Source: an uncultured Pseudodesulfovibrio sp. (GTDB lineage Bacteria; Desulfobacterota; Desulfovibrionia; Desulfovibrionales; Desulfovibrionaceae). From it: a stretch of DNA of 7,330 bases. Where the stretch lies: NCBI GenBank assembly GCA_947259235.1, contig CAMYLL010000131.1, positions 1-7,330 of the forward strand. Direction: 5' to 3'. Within the stretch, counting starts at the first letter, position 1; every line of letters begins with the position of its first letter. The translations under genes were made by a program, and so were the position numbers. Below are positions 1 through 5,985 of this stretch, one piece after another. The notes below the pieces were generated by a model, which did no database searches, was not told the origin of the DNA, and worked only from the letters and a program-made list of their open reading frames with translations.

Positions 1-88
1 CGATGAGTTAAAGCTTGCTGACCTGACGCTCGATCTCGTTGGCAATGGTTGAGGCCACTTCGGGATCTTGTACGAACAACTCTTCCAT
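1..88 (-). pseudogene. glyA: 5' end of serine hydroxymethyltransferase, with an in-frame stop at codon 27 (partial at window edge)
   Basis: The minus-strand ATG at 88-86 has a good ribosome site (GAGGTG, 7 bases upstream). It opens a 26-residue reading frame, MEELFVQDPEV...ERQVSKL, which then meets TAA at 10-8. The peptide matches the N-terminus of GlyA, the PLP enzyme that interconverts serine and glycine and charges tetrahydrofolate with a one-carbon unit. In that family the next residues are E-L-I-A-S-E-N-F. Here the codon after KL is TAA instead of GAA, and the frame then continues with CTC ATC (L-I). A single G-to-T change on the coding strand therefore explains the stop. The rest of the gene lies outside the window, so I cannot tell whether it is otherwise intact. 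glyA follows fabF in this type of cluster, which supports the identification. The stop may be a sequence error or a true nonsense mutation. Confidence 0.8.
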
Positions 89-233
89 GGTGTTACACCT
101 CGTTTTGGATGTGAATACGAATGGCTTCCCACCGCCTCATGCGGCGCGGCCGGTTTCAGGCGGCAGCCGGACGAAGGGACATTCATCCCTCCGGGTTGCC
201 GCACCCACCGTCCGATGCGGGGTGGAGATCCGC
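89..233 (-). promoter_or_regulatory. Structured leader upstream of glyA
   Basis: About 140 bases lie between the putative promoter and the glyA start, with no credible gene. On the minus strand they can form several GC-rich stems. One is CCGGA...TCCGG enclosing GGGA-TGAATG-TCCC. Another is CCGCCT...AGGCGG, with a further CCGCA...TGCGG pair nearer the 5' end. Such a long, structured 5' leader before a one-carbon metabolism gene is compatible with a cis-regulatory RNA. I compared it by eye with the ZTP, tetrahydrofolate, glycine and SAH riboswitch cores as I remember them and found no convincing match. It may simply be GC-rich untranslated RNA. Confidence 0.3.
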
Positions 234-261
234 TTTATATCGAAAAAGGGAGGCCGTTCAG
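234..261 (-). promoter_or_regulatory. Possible sigma-70 promoter for glyA, overlapping the fabF terminator
   Basis: On the minus strand TATAAA (239-234) is a good -10 candidate. With 16-base spacing, CTGAAC (261-256) is a poor -35 that falls in the loop region of the fabF terminator. If used, transcription would start near 227 and give glyA a leader of about 140 bases. The support is only the -10 hexamer and the need for a promoter after a terminator. Confidence 0.3.
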
Positions 262-269
262 CCTCCCTT
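243..269 (-). terminator. Intrinsic terminator after fabF
   Basis: On the minus strand GGGAGGC-TGAACG-GCCTCCC (267-248) forms a perfect 7-bp stem, extended to 9 bp by AA/TT pairs, followed by TTTTT (247-243). It starts 13 bases beyond the restored fabF stop codon. That position also supports 283-285 as the original end of fabF. Confidence 0.8.
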
Positions 270-282
270 GTTGCTTCTCTGG

Positions 283-1508
283 TTATCCGTTGAAACGCTT
301 GAACAACATGCAGGCGTTGGTTCCGCCGAATCCGAACGAGTTGCTCAGGGCGTATTCGGCCTGCTGCTGACGCGGGCCGTCCGATCGCACTTGGGATCGG
401 GCGTGTCGCGGTTGATTGTGCCGGGGATGACGCCCTCGGCCAGGGTCTTGACGGCAAAGACCGCCTCCACTCCGCCCGCAGCGCCGAGCAAATGCCCCAT
501 CTGGGACTTGTTGGCGCAGATGGCGATATCGTAGGCGTGGTCGCCGAAGACCTTCTTGATGGCCCGCGTCTCGCACAGGTCATTGAGCTTTGTGGAGGTT
601 CCGTGGGCGTTGATGTGGTCGATCTGCGAGGGATCGACCCCTGCCTCACGAATGGCGTTGCGCATGGCAAGGGCCATGCCGGAGCCGTCCTCGGGCGGAG
701 CGGTCATGTGATAGGCATCGCCGGAGGCGCCGAAACCGACGACCTCTGCCAGGATATTGGCGCCGCGAGCCGTGGCGTGGTCCAGGGATTCGAGGAGCAG
801 AAGCCCCGCGCCCTCGCCCATGATGAAGCCGGTGCGGTCCGCGTCAAAGGGGCGCGATGCCTTTTCTGGCTCGTCGTTGCGCACGGAGAGCGCCTTCATG
901 GCGTTGAACCCGGCCACGCCGAGCACTGAGATGGTGGACTCCGCGCCGCCGCAGATCATGACGTCCGCGCGGCCCATGGCGATATCGGTATAGGCCCCGC
1001 CGATGGCGTGGGTTCCCGAGGCGCAGGCCGTGGTGGTGCAGATGTTCGGCCCCATTGCTCCGGCCTCGATGGACACCTGACCGGCGGCCATGTTGGCGAT
1101 GAGGATGGGGATGAAGAACGGCGAGATGCGCCCCGGCCCCTTGTCGAGGAGCTTGGTGTGCATTTCCTCGATGGTGTGCAGGCCGCCCAGGCCGACACCA
1201 ATGATGGTTCCGGCCCGTTCCTTTTCCGACTCGGGGATGCTCCACCCGGCGGACTCGAACAGCATCTTGCTGGCGCAGACCGCGAACTGGGTGAAGGTTT
1301 CCATGCGCCGGGCTTCTTTCTTGTTGATGTAGACGGTGGGATCGAATCCCTTGACCTCGGCGGCGATCTTGGTGTCGAAGTCCGTGGTGTCGAATTTCGA
1401 GATCATGCCGACGCCGGATTTACCGGCCAGAAGATTCTGCCAACTTGTATCATCGTCGTTGCCGAGCGGGGTGACAGCCGCGACGCTGGTGACGACAACC
1501 CTGTTCAT
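283..1508 (-). CDS. fabF: 3-oxoacyl-ACP synthase II (KAS II), frameshifted near its 3' end
   Basis: FabF condenses malonyl-ACP with acyl-ACP in fatty acid elongation (cytoplasm). From the ATG at 1508 the frame gives all the active-site residues: Cys162 in TTTACASGTH, His302 in NAHGTST, Lys334 and His339 in ANKSQMGHLLGAAG. After Asp375 (TPDPKCD) it runs into an unrelated tail, RTARVSSRPNTP, and stops at 345. The conserved C-terminus, DGPRQQQAEYALSNSFGFGG followed by TNACMLFKRFNG, is encoded at 381-286 in another frame, with its stop at 283-285. Only two bases separate the two parts, where homologues have about five residues (of the type LDYVT). A 13-base deletion explains this and restores 412 residues, the usual FabF length. 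As given, the protein is 387 residues and lacks the GFGGTN loop and last strand. There is no clear Shine-Dalgarno sequence, and a terminator lies just upstream. The paralogue FabB is excluded only by overall similarity. Confidence 0.85.
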
Positions 1509-1542
1509 AATGGATATCCGTGCTGTCTGCGTTTGGGAATGG

Positions 1543-1584
1543 AAAAAAAGGGGCGTCTTACACCTGGATGTGCATAAGACGCCC
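1543..1584 (-). terminator. Intrinsic terminator between acpP and fabF
   Basis: On the minus strand GGGCGTCTTA (1584-1575) and TAAGACGCCC (1560-1551) form a perfect 10-bp stem around a 14-base loop. It is followed by C and seven T (1549-1543). This is a complete rho-independent terminator, 29 bases past the acpP stop. It would cut most transcripts after acpP and leave fabF to read-through, which fits the very high demand for ACP. Confidence 0.9.
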
Positions 1585-1613
1585 TCATAATAGTCGTAAT
1601 CAGGCGGAGCTCG

Positions 1614-1850
1614 TTAGCCCATGGCCTTTTCGATGTGCGAGATGGCGTCCTGGACCTTGATGATCTTCTGGGCCTGCTCGTCGTCGATCTCCAGGTCGAA
1701 TTCCTCTTCCATGGCCATGATCAGCTCGGTCAGGTCCAGGGAATCCGCGCCCAGATCTTCAACAAAAGCGGCACCGTCAACAACTTCGTCGGCGCTCACG
1801 CCCAGCTGGTCCACGATGATCTCTCTGACTTTTGCGGCTACGTCGGACAT
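1614..1850 (-). CDS. acpP: Acyl carrier protein
   Basis: This 78-residue acidic protein carries growing acyl chains on a 4'-phosphopantetheine arm. The attachment serine is Ser37 in the signature [12 protein letters not shown]. The rest fits the four-helix ACP fold, with an acidic recognition helix ([11 protein letters not shown]) and the typical C-terminus [11 protein letters not shown]. The start is the ATG at 1850, which has a perfect GGAGG five bases upstream. A further in-frame ATG 18 bases upstream would place that GGAGG inside the coding region, so it is rejected. The gene lies 35 bases after fabG and is followed by a strong terminator, which suggests that a fabG-acpP message is the main transcript. 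Length and sequence are normal for a primary ACP. Confidence 0.96.
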   Translation of the reverse strand: MSDVAAKVREIIVDQLGVSADEVVDGAAFVEDLGADSLDLTELIMAMEEEFDLEIDDEQAQKIIKVQDAISHIEKAMG

Positions 1851-1885
1851 ACTTTCCTCCAGTAACAATTGGTTTTGTGTCTTGG

Positions 1886-2629
1886 TTACATATACATGCC
1901 GCCGTTGACTCCCAGCACCTGTCCGGTGATGTACCCGGCCATGGGAGAGGCCAGGAAGGAGACTGCGGCTGCGATATCCTCGGACTGCCCGAGGGTGTTG
2001 AGCGGAATCTGCGCCAGCATGGCCTCGACCACCTTCTCGGGCAGTTCGTCGGTCATGTCGGTCTTGATGAAACCGGGGGCCACCGCGTTGACGGTGATGG
2101 AGCGTCCGGCCAGTTCGCGAGCGGCGGATTTGGTCAGGCCGATGAGCCCTGCCTTTGCCGCGCAGTAGTTGGCCTGGCCCGCGTTGCCCATCTGGCCCAC
2201 GATGCTGGTGATGTTGATGATGCGGCCCGAGCGCTGCTTGCCCATGATCTTGGACGCTTCCTTGAGGAAGGCGAAGCAGCCGGTGAGGTTGATCTGGATG
2301 ACCGTGTCCCAGTCCTCGTCCTTCATGCGCATCATCAATCCGTCGCGGGTGATTCCGGCATTGTTGACCAGCACCTCAAGGGCCACCTTGCCCTTGATCT
2401 CGTCCTTGAAGAATGCGGCAATGGCGTCCCGGTCGCCGGAGTCGAGCTTGAAGGCCCGGGCCCGGCCGCCCTTTTCCTGGATGGAGGCCACCACCTTGTC
2501 CGCCTCTTCGGGACGGCTGACATAGGTCAGGTAAACCTCGAACCCGTCCGCCGCCAGCTGCTCGGCCACTGCGCGGCCTATGCCGCGGGAACCGCCCGTT
2601 ACCAGCGCGACTCTGGAAAGATCACTCAT
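1886..2629 (-). CDS. fabG: 3-oxoacyl-ACP reductase (short-chain dehydrogenase)
   Basis: FabG uses NADPH to reduce 3-oxoacyl-ACP to (R)-3-hydroxyacyl-ACP in each elongation cycle. The 247-residue protein has every classical SDR landmark. These are the Rossmann nucleotide loop TGGSRGIG (11-18), NNAG (89-92), the catalytic tetrad Asn114, Ser142, Tyr155 and Lys159 (YCAAK), and the PG motif in APGFIKTDM. The C-terminus [12 protein letters not shown] is typical of FabG rather than of other SDR enzymes. The start is the ATG at 2629, with GAGGT six bases upstream. It lies 242 bases downstream of fabH and 35 bases upstream of acpP. That long gap contains a promoter candidate, so fabG may begin its own transcript. 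The gene is intact. Confidence 0.96.
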   Translation of the reverse strand: MSDLSRVALVTGGSRGIGRAVAEQLAADGFEVYLTYVSRPEEADKVVASIQEKGGRARAFKLDSGDRDAIAAFFKDEIKGKVALEVLVNNAGITRDGLMMRMKDEDWDTVIQINLTGCFAFLKEASKIMGKQRSGRIINITSIVGQMGNAGQANYCAAKAGLIGLTKSAARELAGRSITVNAVAPGFIKTDMTDELPEKVVEAMLAQIPLNTLGQSEDIAAAVSFLASPMAGYITGQVLGVNGGMYM

Positions 2630-2665
2630 CGACGTACCTCATGGTTTGCTCGTTGGTCAGCACCC

Positions 2666-2692
2666 AATATACCAATCCCTTGCGGACTGCAA
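2666..2692 (-). promoter_or_regulatory. Candidate promoter for fabG-acpP
   Basis: On the minus strand there is an extended -10, TGGTATATT (hexamer TATATT at 2671-2666). TTGCAG (2692-2687) is a reasonable -35, but its 15-base spacing is short, which an extended -10 can tolerate. It sits 37 bases upstream of the fabG start, in a gap with no gene. The prediction rests on motif match and context only. Confidence 0.45.
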
Positions 2693-2727
2693 ATATTTGG
2701 GACCCGGGACAGCATGCCCTATCACGC

Positions 2728-2756
2728 CCGTGTCACGGCTGTGTGTCGAAACACGG
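2728..2756. repeat. Operator-like inverted repeats in the fabH-fabG gap
   Basis: CCGTGT (2728-2733) and ACACGG (2751-2756) form a perfect 6-bp inverted repeat with 17 bases between. Nested in it, GTGTGTCGAAACAC (2741-2754) is a 14-base palindrome with one mismatched pair. It lies 36 bases upstream of the -35 of the fabG promoter candidate, a plausible place for a regulator. No known fatty-acid regulator site is recognised. Confidence 0.3.
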
Positions 2757-2840
2757 AGAGATATGCAGGCTGCCGAAAATTTTCCTCAATCGCCCCGGAA
2801 GCGGCGCAACCACACGCGCAAGAGGCTGATTCGGCAAGCA

Positions 2841-2869
2841 GGAAACCGACGGCGCGCGTTCGCACCGTC
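2841..2869 (-). terminator. Hairpin directly after fabH (weak terminator or attenuator)
   Basis: On the minus strand GACGGTGCG (2869-2861) pairs with CGCGCCGTC (2856-2848) around a four-base loop AACG. This makes a 9-bp stem with one G-T pair, two bases after the fabH stop. Only GGTTTCC follows, so the U-tract is poor. It may pause or partly terminate transcription, or stabilise the upstream mRNA. Confidence 0.45.
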
Positions 2870-2871
2870 CG

Positions 2872-3861
2872 TCAGAACTGCAAAAGCATCGCACCCCAAG
2901 TGAAGCCGCCGCCGAAGGTGGGGACCAGCACCCGGTTGCCAGGCTTGATCACGCCCATATCAAGCGCCTCGGAGATGGCGACGGGGACCGATGCGGCCGA
3001 TGTGTTGCCGTACCGCTCCACGTTGGCAAAGACGCGCTCCTGGGGAATTTCGAGCTTGCGGCCCACGGCATCGATGATGCGCCAGTTGGCCTGGTGCGGA
3101 ATAAGCACGTCCACGTCCGCCGTGGTCATGCCGTGTTTGGCAAGCAGGGTCTGGCTGATGGCCGACATGTGGCGCACGGCGTGCTTGAAGACCTCGCGAC
3201 CCTGGAACTGCACGAAATATTCCTCACCCACCGCTTCGCCCAGCTTGTAGGGGATGGCTGACCCGCCGCCCCTGACCGTGAGCAGCTCGCCCAGGGAGCC
3301 GTCCGCGCCGAGCATGATGTCCACCACGCGCGGCGTCTCGGCGGCATCGCCCGCAGTGAGCACTGCCGCACCGGCCGCATCGCCAAAGAGCACGCAGGTG
3401 CTCCGGTCCTCCCAGTTGACCCGGCTGGTGACAACCTCGGCCGCGACCACGAGCACCTTGGCCTGCGGATTGAGGGCCAGCAGCCCGCGCGCGGTCTCCA
3501 TGGCGTAGAGGAACCCGGAGCAGGCGGCCTGCACGTCAACGCAGAACTGGCCGGAAATACCGAGCTTTTCCTGGAGCACGCAGGCGGAGGAGGGAATGAT
3601 GAAGTCGGGTGTGAAGGTGGCGAAGACGATATGCGTCAGATCAGAGGCCGCAAGGCCCGCCTTGGCGAGCGCATTGCGGGCAGCCTCAAGCCCCAAGTCG
3701 GAGGAGGCTTCGCCCTCGGCCACTATGTGGCGCTCCTTGATGCCCGTGCGTGTGGTGATCCACTCGTCAGAGGTATCGACGAACCTCTCGAGGTCGGCGT
3801 TGGTCATGACACGTTCAGGCGCGTGATGGCCGAAGCCCCGAAGAATGAAGTTGGTATTCAT
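2872..3861 (-). CDS. fabH: 3-oxoacyl-ACP synthase III (KAS III)
   Basis: FabH starts type II fatty acid synthesis by condensing an acyl-CoA, usually acetyl-CoA, with malonyl-ACP. From the ATG at 3861 the protein has 329 residues, normal for the family. The catalytic triad is visible: Cys114 in DVQAACSGFLYA, His256 in IPHQAN and Asn286 in RYGNTSAASVP. The C-terminal GGGFTWGAMLLQF is also typical. A TTG at 3897 would add 12 residues (TRQDQTLTPPP after the start). I prefer the ATG, because MNTNFILRGFG aligns with where FabH proteins begin. Neither start has a visible Shine-Dalgarno sequence; the bases just before the ATG are CACCTCCC. The gene follows plsX by 85 bases, and a hairpin follows its stop. 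Substrate preference (straight or branched primer) cannot be read from this sequence. Confidence 0.95.
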   Translation of the reverse strand: MNTNFILRGFGHHAPERVMTNADLERFVDTSDEWITTRTGIKERHIVAEGEASSDLGLEAARNALAKAGLAASDLTHIVFATFTPDFIIPSSACVLQEKLGISGQFCVDVQAACSGFLYAMETARGLLALNPQAKVLVVAAEVVTSRVNWEDRSTCVLFGDAAGAAVLTAGDAAETPRVVDIMLGADGSLGELLTVRGGGSAIPYKLGEAVGEEYFVQFQGREVFKHAVRHMSAISQTLLAKHGMTTADVDVLIPHQANWRIIDAVGRKLEIPQERVFANVERYGNTSAASVPVAISEALDMGVIKPGNRVLVPTFGGGFTWGAMLLQF

Positions 3862-3902
3862 GGGAGGTGGTGTAAGCGTTTGATCTTGCCGGGTCAAGCG
3901 GG

Positions 3903-3923
3903 GCGTGGCCGCATGGGCCGCGC
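3903..3923. repeat. Hairpin in the plsX-fabH spacer
   Basis: GCGTGGCC (3903-3910) and GGCCGCGC (3916-3923) pair over 8 bp (one G-T) around a five-base loop. No T-tract follows on either strand, so it is probably an mRNA structure or processing site rather than a terminator. Confidence 0.3.
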
Positions 3924-3946
3924 TCCGATCGCCGGTCGTTGGCGTG

Positions 3947-5005
3947 CTAGGCCGCGTCTTTCGAAGCCTTCTCGAATTTACCCGTCAGACCGCTGTGGGC
4001 GGCCAATCCCTGGGCCAGATGCTCGTGCATCTTGTTTCGCACGCTGGTGGCGGCCATCTTGATGGCGTTGACCATGGCCAGCTCGTTGGACTTGCCGTGA
4101 CAGACCACGACGATGCCCTTGAGCCCGAGGAGCGGCGCACCGCCGTACTCGGCATAGTCCACGACCTTCTTGAACCGCTTGAAGGCACGCATGGAAAGCA
4201 GCGTGCCCAGCTTGGAAAGCCAACTGGAGGAAAGCTCGGTCTTCAGGATGCGCCCCATGGAGTGGGCCAGTCCTTCCGACAGCTTGAGGGCCACATTGCC
4301 CACGAACCCGTCGCAGACCACAACGTCCACGTCGCCGGTGAAGATGTCGCGCCCCTCGACGTTGCCGATGAAGCGCAGGTCCGACTGGCGCAGCAGCTCG
4401 AACGAGTCACGCACCATGGCATTTCCCTTGCCCTCTTCCTCGCCGATGGACAGCAGCCCCACGGCGGGGTTTTCCACGCCGAGGACGTAACGGGAGAGCA
4501 CGTCGGCCATGAGGCCGAACTGCAGGAGATGCAGGGGCTTTGAATCAACATTGGCCCCAACGTCTATGAGCACCACCGGGTTCTTCTCGGTGGGCATGAT
4601 ACCGGCCAGTGCAGGGCGCATGACGCCCTTGATGCGGCCGAGCACGAACATGCCGCAGGCCACGGTGGCCCCGGAATTGCCCGCGCTGACCACGCCGTCC
4701 GCGCCGCCTTCCGTCACGCAACGGCAGGCGACCTGGATGGACGAATCCTTCTTGCGCCGCAGGGCGTCCGAAGGCTTATCGTCCATCTCGACAACCTGTG
4801 TCGCGGGCACGACGGTGACGTCAAGCCCGGACGTGCTGAGCTTGGAAAGCTCGCCCTGAATTCGCTCCACATCGCCCACAAGGACGATACCTATGCCGCT
4901 GCGTGCGGCCTCGACAGCCGCGGGCACGACAACATGGGGGCCGAAATCGCCCCCCATGGCATCCACGGCAATGCGCGGAACGATATTCGAGCCGTTGTTA
5001 GGCAT
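3947..5005 (-). CDS. plsX: Phosphate acyltransferase (acyl-ACP:phosphate transacylase)
   Basis: PlsX converts acyl-ACP and phosphate to acyl-phosphate, the donor for PlsY in phosphatidic acid synthesis. It is a peripheral membrane enzyme. The 352 residues contain the family blocks in order: RIAVDAMGGDFGP (11-23), SAGNSGA (107-113), IDVGAN (147-152), SIGEEEGKGN (186-195), CDGFVGN (231-237), YGGAPLLG (287-294) and CHGKSN (302-307). Length is normal. The start chosen is the ATG at 5005, inside the end of rpmF (shared bases ATGCCTAA, an 8-base overlap). An earlier in-frame ATG at 5101 would add 32 residues lying wholly within rpmF, with a low-complexity Ala/Pro composition foreign to PlsX. The overlap suggests translational coupling to L32. 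fabH follows 85 bases later. Confidence 0.95.
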   Translation of the reverse strand: MPNNGSNIVPRIAVDAMGGDFGPHVVVPAAVEAARSGIGIVLVGDVERIQGELSKLSTSGLDVTVVPATQVVEMDDKPSDALRRKKDSSIQVACRCVTEGGADGVVSAGNSGATVACGMFVLGRIKGVMRPALAGIMPTEKNPVVLIDVGANVDSKPLHLLQFGLMADVLSRYVLGVENPAVGLLSIGEEEGKGNAMVRDSFELLRQSDLRFIGNVEGRDIFTGDVDVVVCDGFVGNVALKLSEGLAHSMGRILKTELSSSWLSKLGTLLSMRAFKRFKKVVDYAEYGGAPLLGLKGIVVVCHGKSNELAMVNAIKMAATSVRNKMHEHLAQGLAAHSGLTGKFEKASKDAA

Positions 5006-5177
5006 CGGTGCCGCTGACGACCTGACGACCCTTGTAGTTGCCGCACACGGAACAGGCGCGATGGGGAAGAGTGGGCTCGCCGCACTCGCAGTAAACGACA
5101 TTAGGAACTGCCACGTGGTCGTGGGAGCGGCGCATGCCTTTGCGGGACCTGGACGTCCGTTTCTTGGGAACTGCCAT
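4998..5177 (-). CDS. rpmF: 50S ribosomal protein L32
   Basis: L32 is a small basic protein of the large ribosomal subunit. The 59 residues begin MAVPKKRTSRSRKGMRRSHD, the family signature. A zinc-ribbon-like segment follows, with Cys30, Cys32, Cys42 and Cys45 (YCECGE...ACSVCGNYKGR), so this is a cysteine-containing form. The first pair is spaced CxC, not the more common CxxC. I believe this variant occurs in Desulfovibrio relatives, but I cannot confirm it here. The start is the ATG at 5177, with a weak AGAGAAG eight bases upstream. Its stop overlaps the plsX start by 8 bases. It lies 80 bases after the DUF177 gene, the usual neighbour of rpmF in many bacteria. Confidence 0.95.
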   Translation of the reverse strand: MAVPKKRTSRSRKGMRRSHDHVAVPNVVYCECGEPTLPHRACSVCGNYKGRQVVSGTDA

Positions 5178-5257
5178 GATGTATACTTCTCTAAAAGCTG
5201 TTTGTGGTCGTATTAATTCAGGGGCTGATGACTGGCAAGCACAATCCGCCAGACGCC

Positions 5258-5776
5258 CTACTTTATCTTCAGATTGCGAAAGACGGCAAGCCGCTCGTCG
5301 CCCTCGTCGCCGGAACACTCGCAGGACTCGGTGTTCAAATCCTTGCCACAGCCGGGACACACGCCCTTGCACTCCTCGGAGCACAGGGGTTTGACCGGCA
5401 GGGACAGGGCGAACTCTTCCCACAGCAGCGCGCCGATGTCGAGCTGCAACTCGCCGCTCACCTCGCGGACGCGGGGGGCTTCCCCGGTCTCGCCTTCCGG
5501 GAGCTGCTCGAAGAGGTCGTACTGTTCGTCGATCTCCACCTCGTAACTCCCGGCGCAGCGGTCGCACGGCATGACAACGGACCCGGTGAGCGTGCCGCGC
5601 ACGAGTATGCCGCCGTCGGACTGGGGCATGATGGTGGCCTTTGCCACAAGATCACGGCCCGGCTTCACGGCGAGAGAATAGGCCTCGCACCCCTCACGCC
5701 ACAGCGTCTGGTCATCGAAGGTATATTCCCTGCCATCGGCGGGAATGTCACTGACTGCTATCCATTGTTCCGGCAT
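5258..5776 (-). CDS. DUF177 / YceD-family protein
   Basis: The 172-residue protein belongs to the YceD (DUF177) family, which is nearly always encoded just upstream of rpmF. It has been linked to large-subunit rRNA accumulation in E. coli and plants; its exact activity is not established. Visible features are CDRC (71-74) and a cysteine-rich C-terminal block with Cys132, 136, 140, 143, 152 and 154 (LCSEECKGVCPGCGKDLN), which probably binds zinc. The middle ELQLDIGALLWEEFALSLPV is the conserved family core. The start is the ATG at 5776, with GGAGG five bases upstream. It is the first gene of the minus-strand cluster, directly after a good promoter candidate. Confidence 0.9.
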   Translation of the reverse strand: MPEQWIAVSDIPADGREYTFDDQTLWREGCEAYSLAVKPGRDLVAKATIMPQSDGGILVRGTLTGSVVMPCDRCAGSYEVEIDEQYDLFEQLPEGETGEAPRVREVSGELQLDIGALLWEEFALSLPVKPLCSEECKGVCPGCGKDLNTESCECSGDEGDERLAVFRNLKIK

Positions 5777-5826
5777 AGTTTCCTCCGCCCGTCGGCCGTT
5801 GTATTCGGCGCGGGCAACCGATGCTT

Positions 5827-5854
5827 CCTATATGGTAACTTTTTCTCTTGTCAA
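5827..5854 (-). promoter_or_regulatory. Promoter of the DUF177-rpmF-plsX-fab cluster
   Basis: On the minus strand a perfect -35 TTGACA (5854-5849) is followed, after 16 bases, by TATAGG (5832-5827). It lies about 50 bases upstream of the DUF177 start. The -35 overlaps the palindrome TCTTGTCAAGA (5846-5856), which could be an operator or chance. Confidence 0.65.
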
Positions 5855-5865
5855 GAAAAAAACCC

Positions 5866-5894
5866 TTGCCATTTGCCTTTCAACTCGGTAAAGA
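5866..5894 (+). promoter_or_regulatory. Candidate promoter of rpmB
   Basis: TTGCCA (5866-5871) and TAAAGA (5889-5894) are spaced by 17 bases. The -35 is good and the -10 poor. The -35 box lies 11 bases from the divergent -35, so the two promoters would be back to back. Transcription from here would give rpmB a leader of about 85 bases. Confidence 0.4.
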
Positions 5895-5985
5895 ATCTCT
5901 CCCGTCGCATGGAGCGAACCGACTGTCCGGCGACTGTGATTAAAAATAAACCAAACGATTCAGGAACGATACCGAGGAGGTCGCC

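Noticed and set aside
89..233. Known riboswitch (ZTP, tetrahydrofolate, glycine or SAH) ahead of glyA
   Set aside because: Isolated words such as CCGCCTG look like parts of the ZTP core, but the required partner segments and loop sequence are absent. I do not name a class.
121..534. Plus-strand frames over the fabF 3' end and glyA leader
   Set aside because: They are antisense to fabF and its terminator, with low-complexity composition and no start signals.
2641..2903. Small plus-strand frames in the fabH-fabG gap
   Set aside because: They have no credible ribosome site, run into fabH antisense, and show no conserved-looking features. The gap is better explained as regulatory DNA.
1832..3250. 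Long plus-strand open frame (472 codons) across fabG and fabH
   Set aside because: It is antisense to two intact, conserved genes, has no ribosome site, and its residues are typical of the antisense frame of GC-rich coding DNA.
5232..5252. CTGGC...GCCAG inverted repeat in the DUF177-rpmF gap as a terminator
   Set aside because: It is only 5 bp with an 11-base loop and no T-tract, inside a gene pair expected to be co-transcribed.
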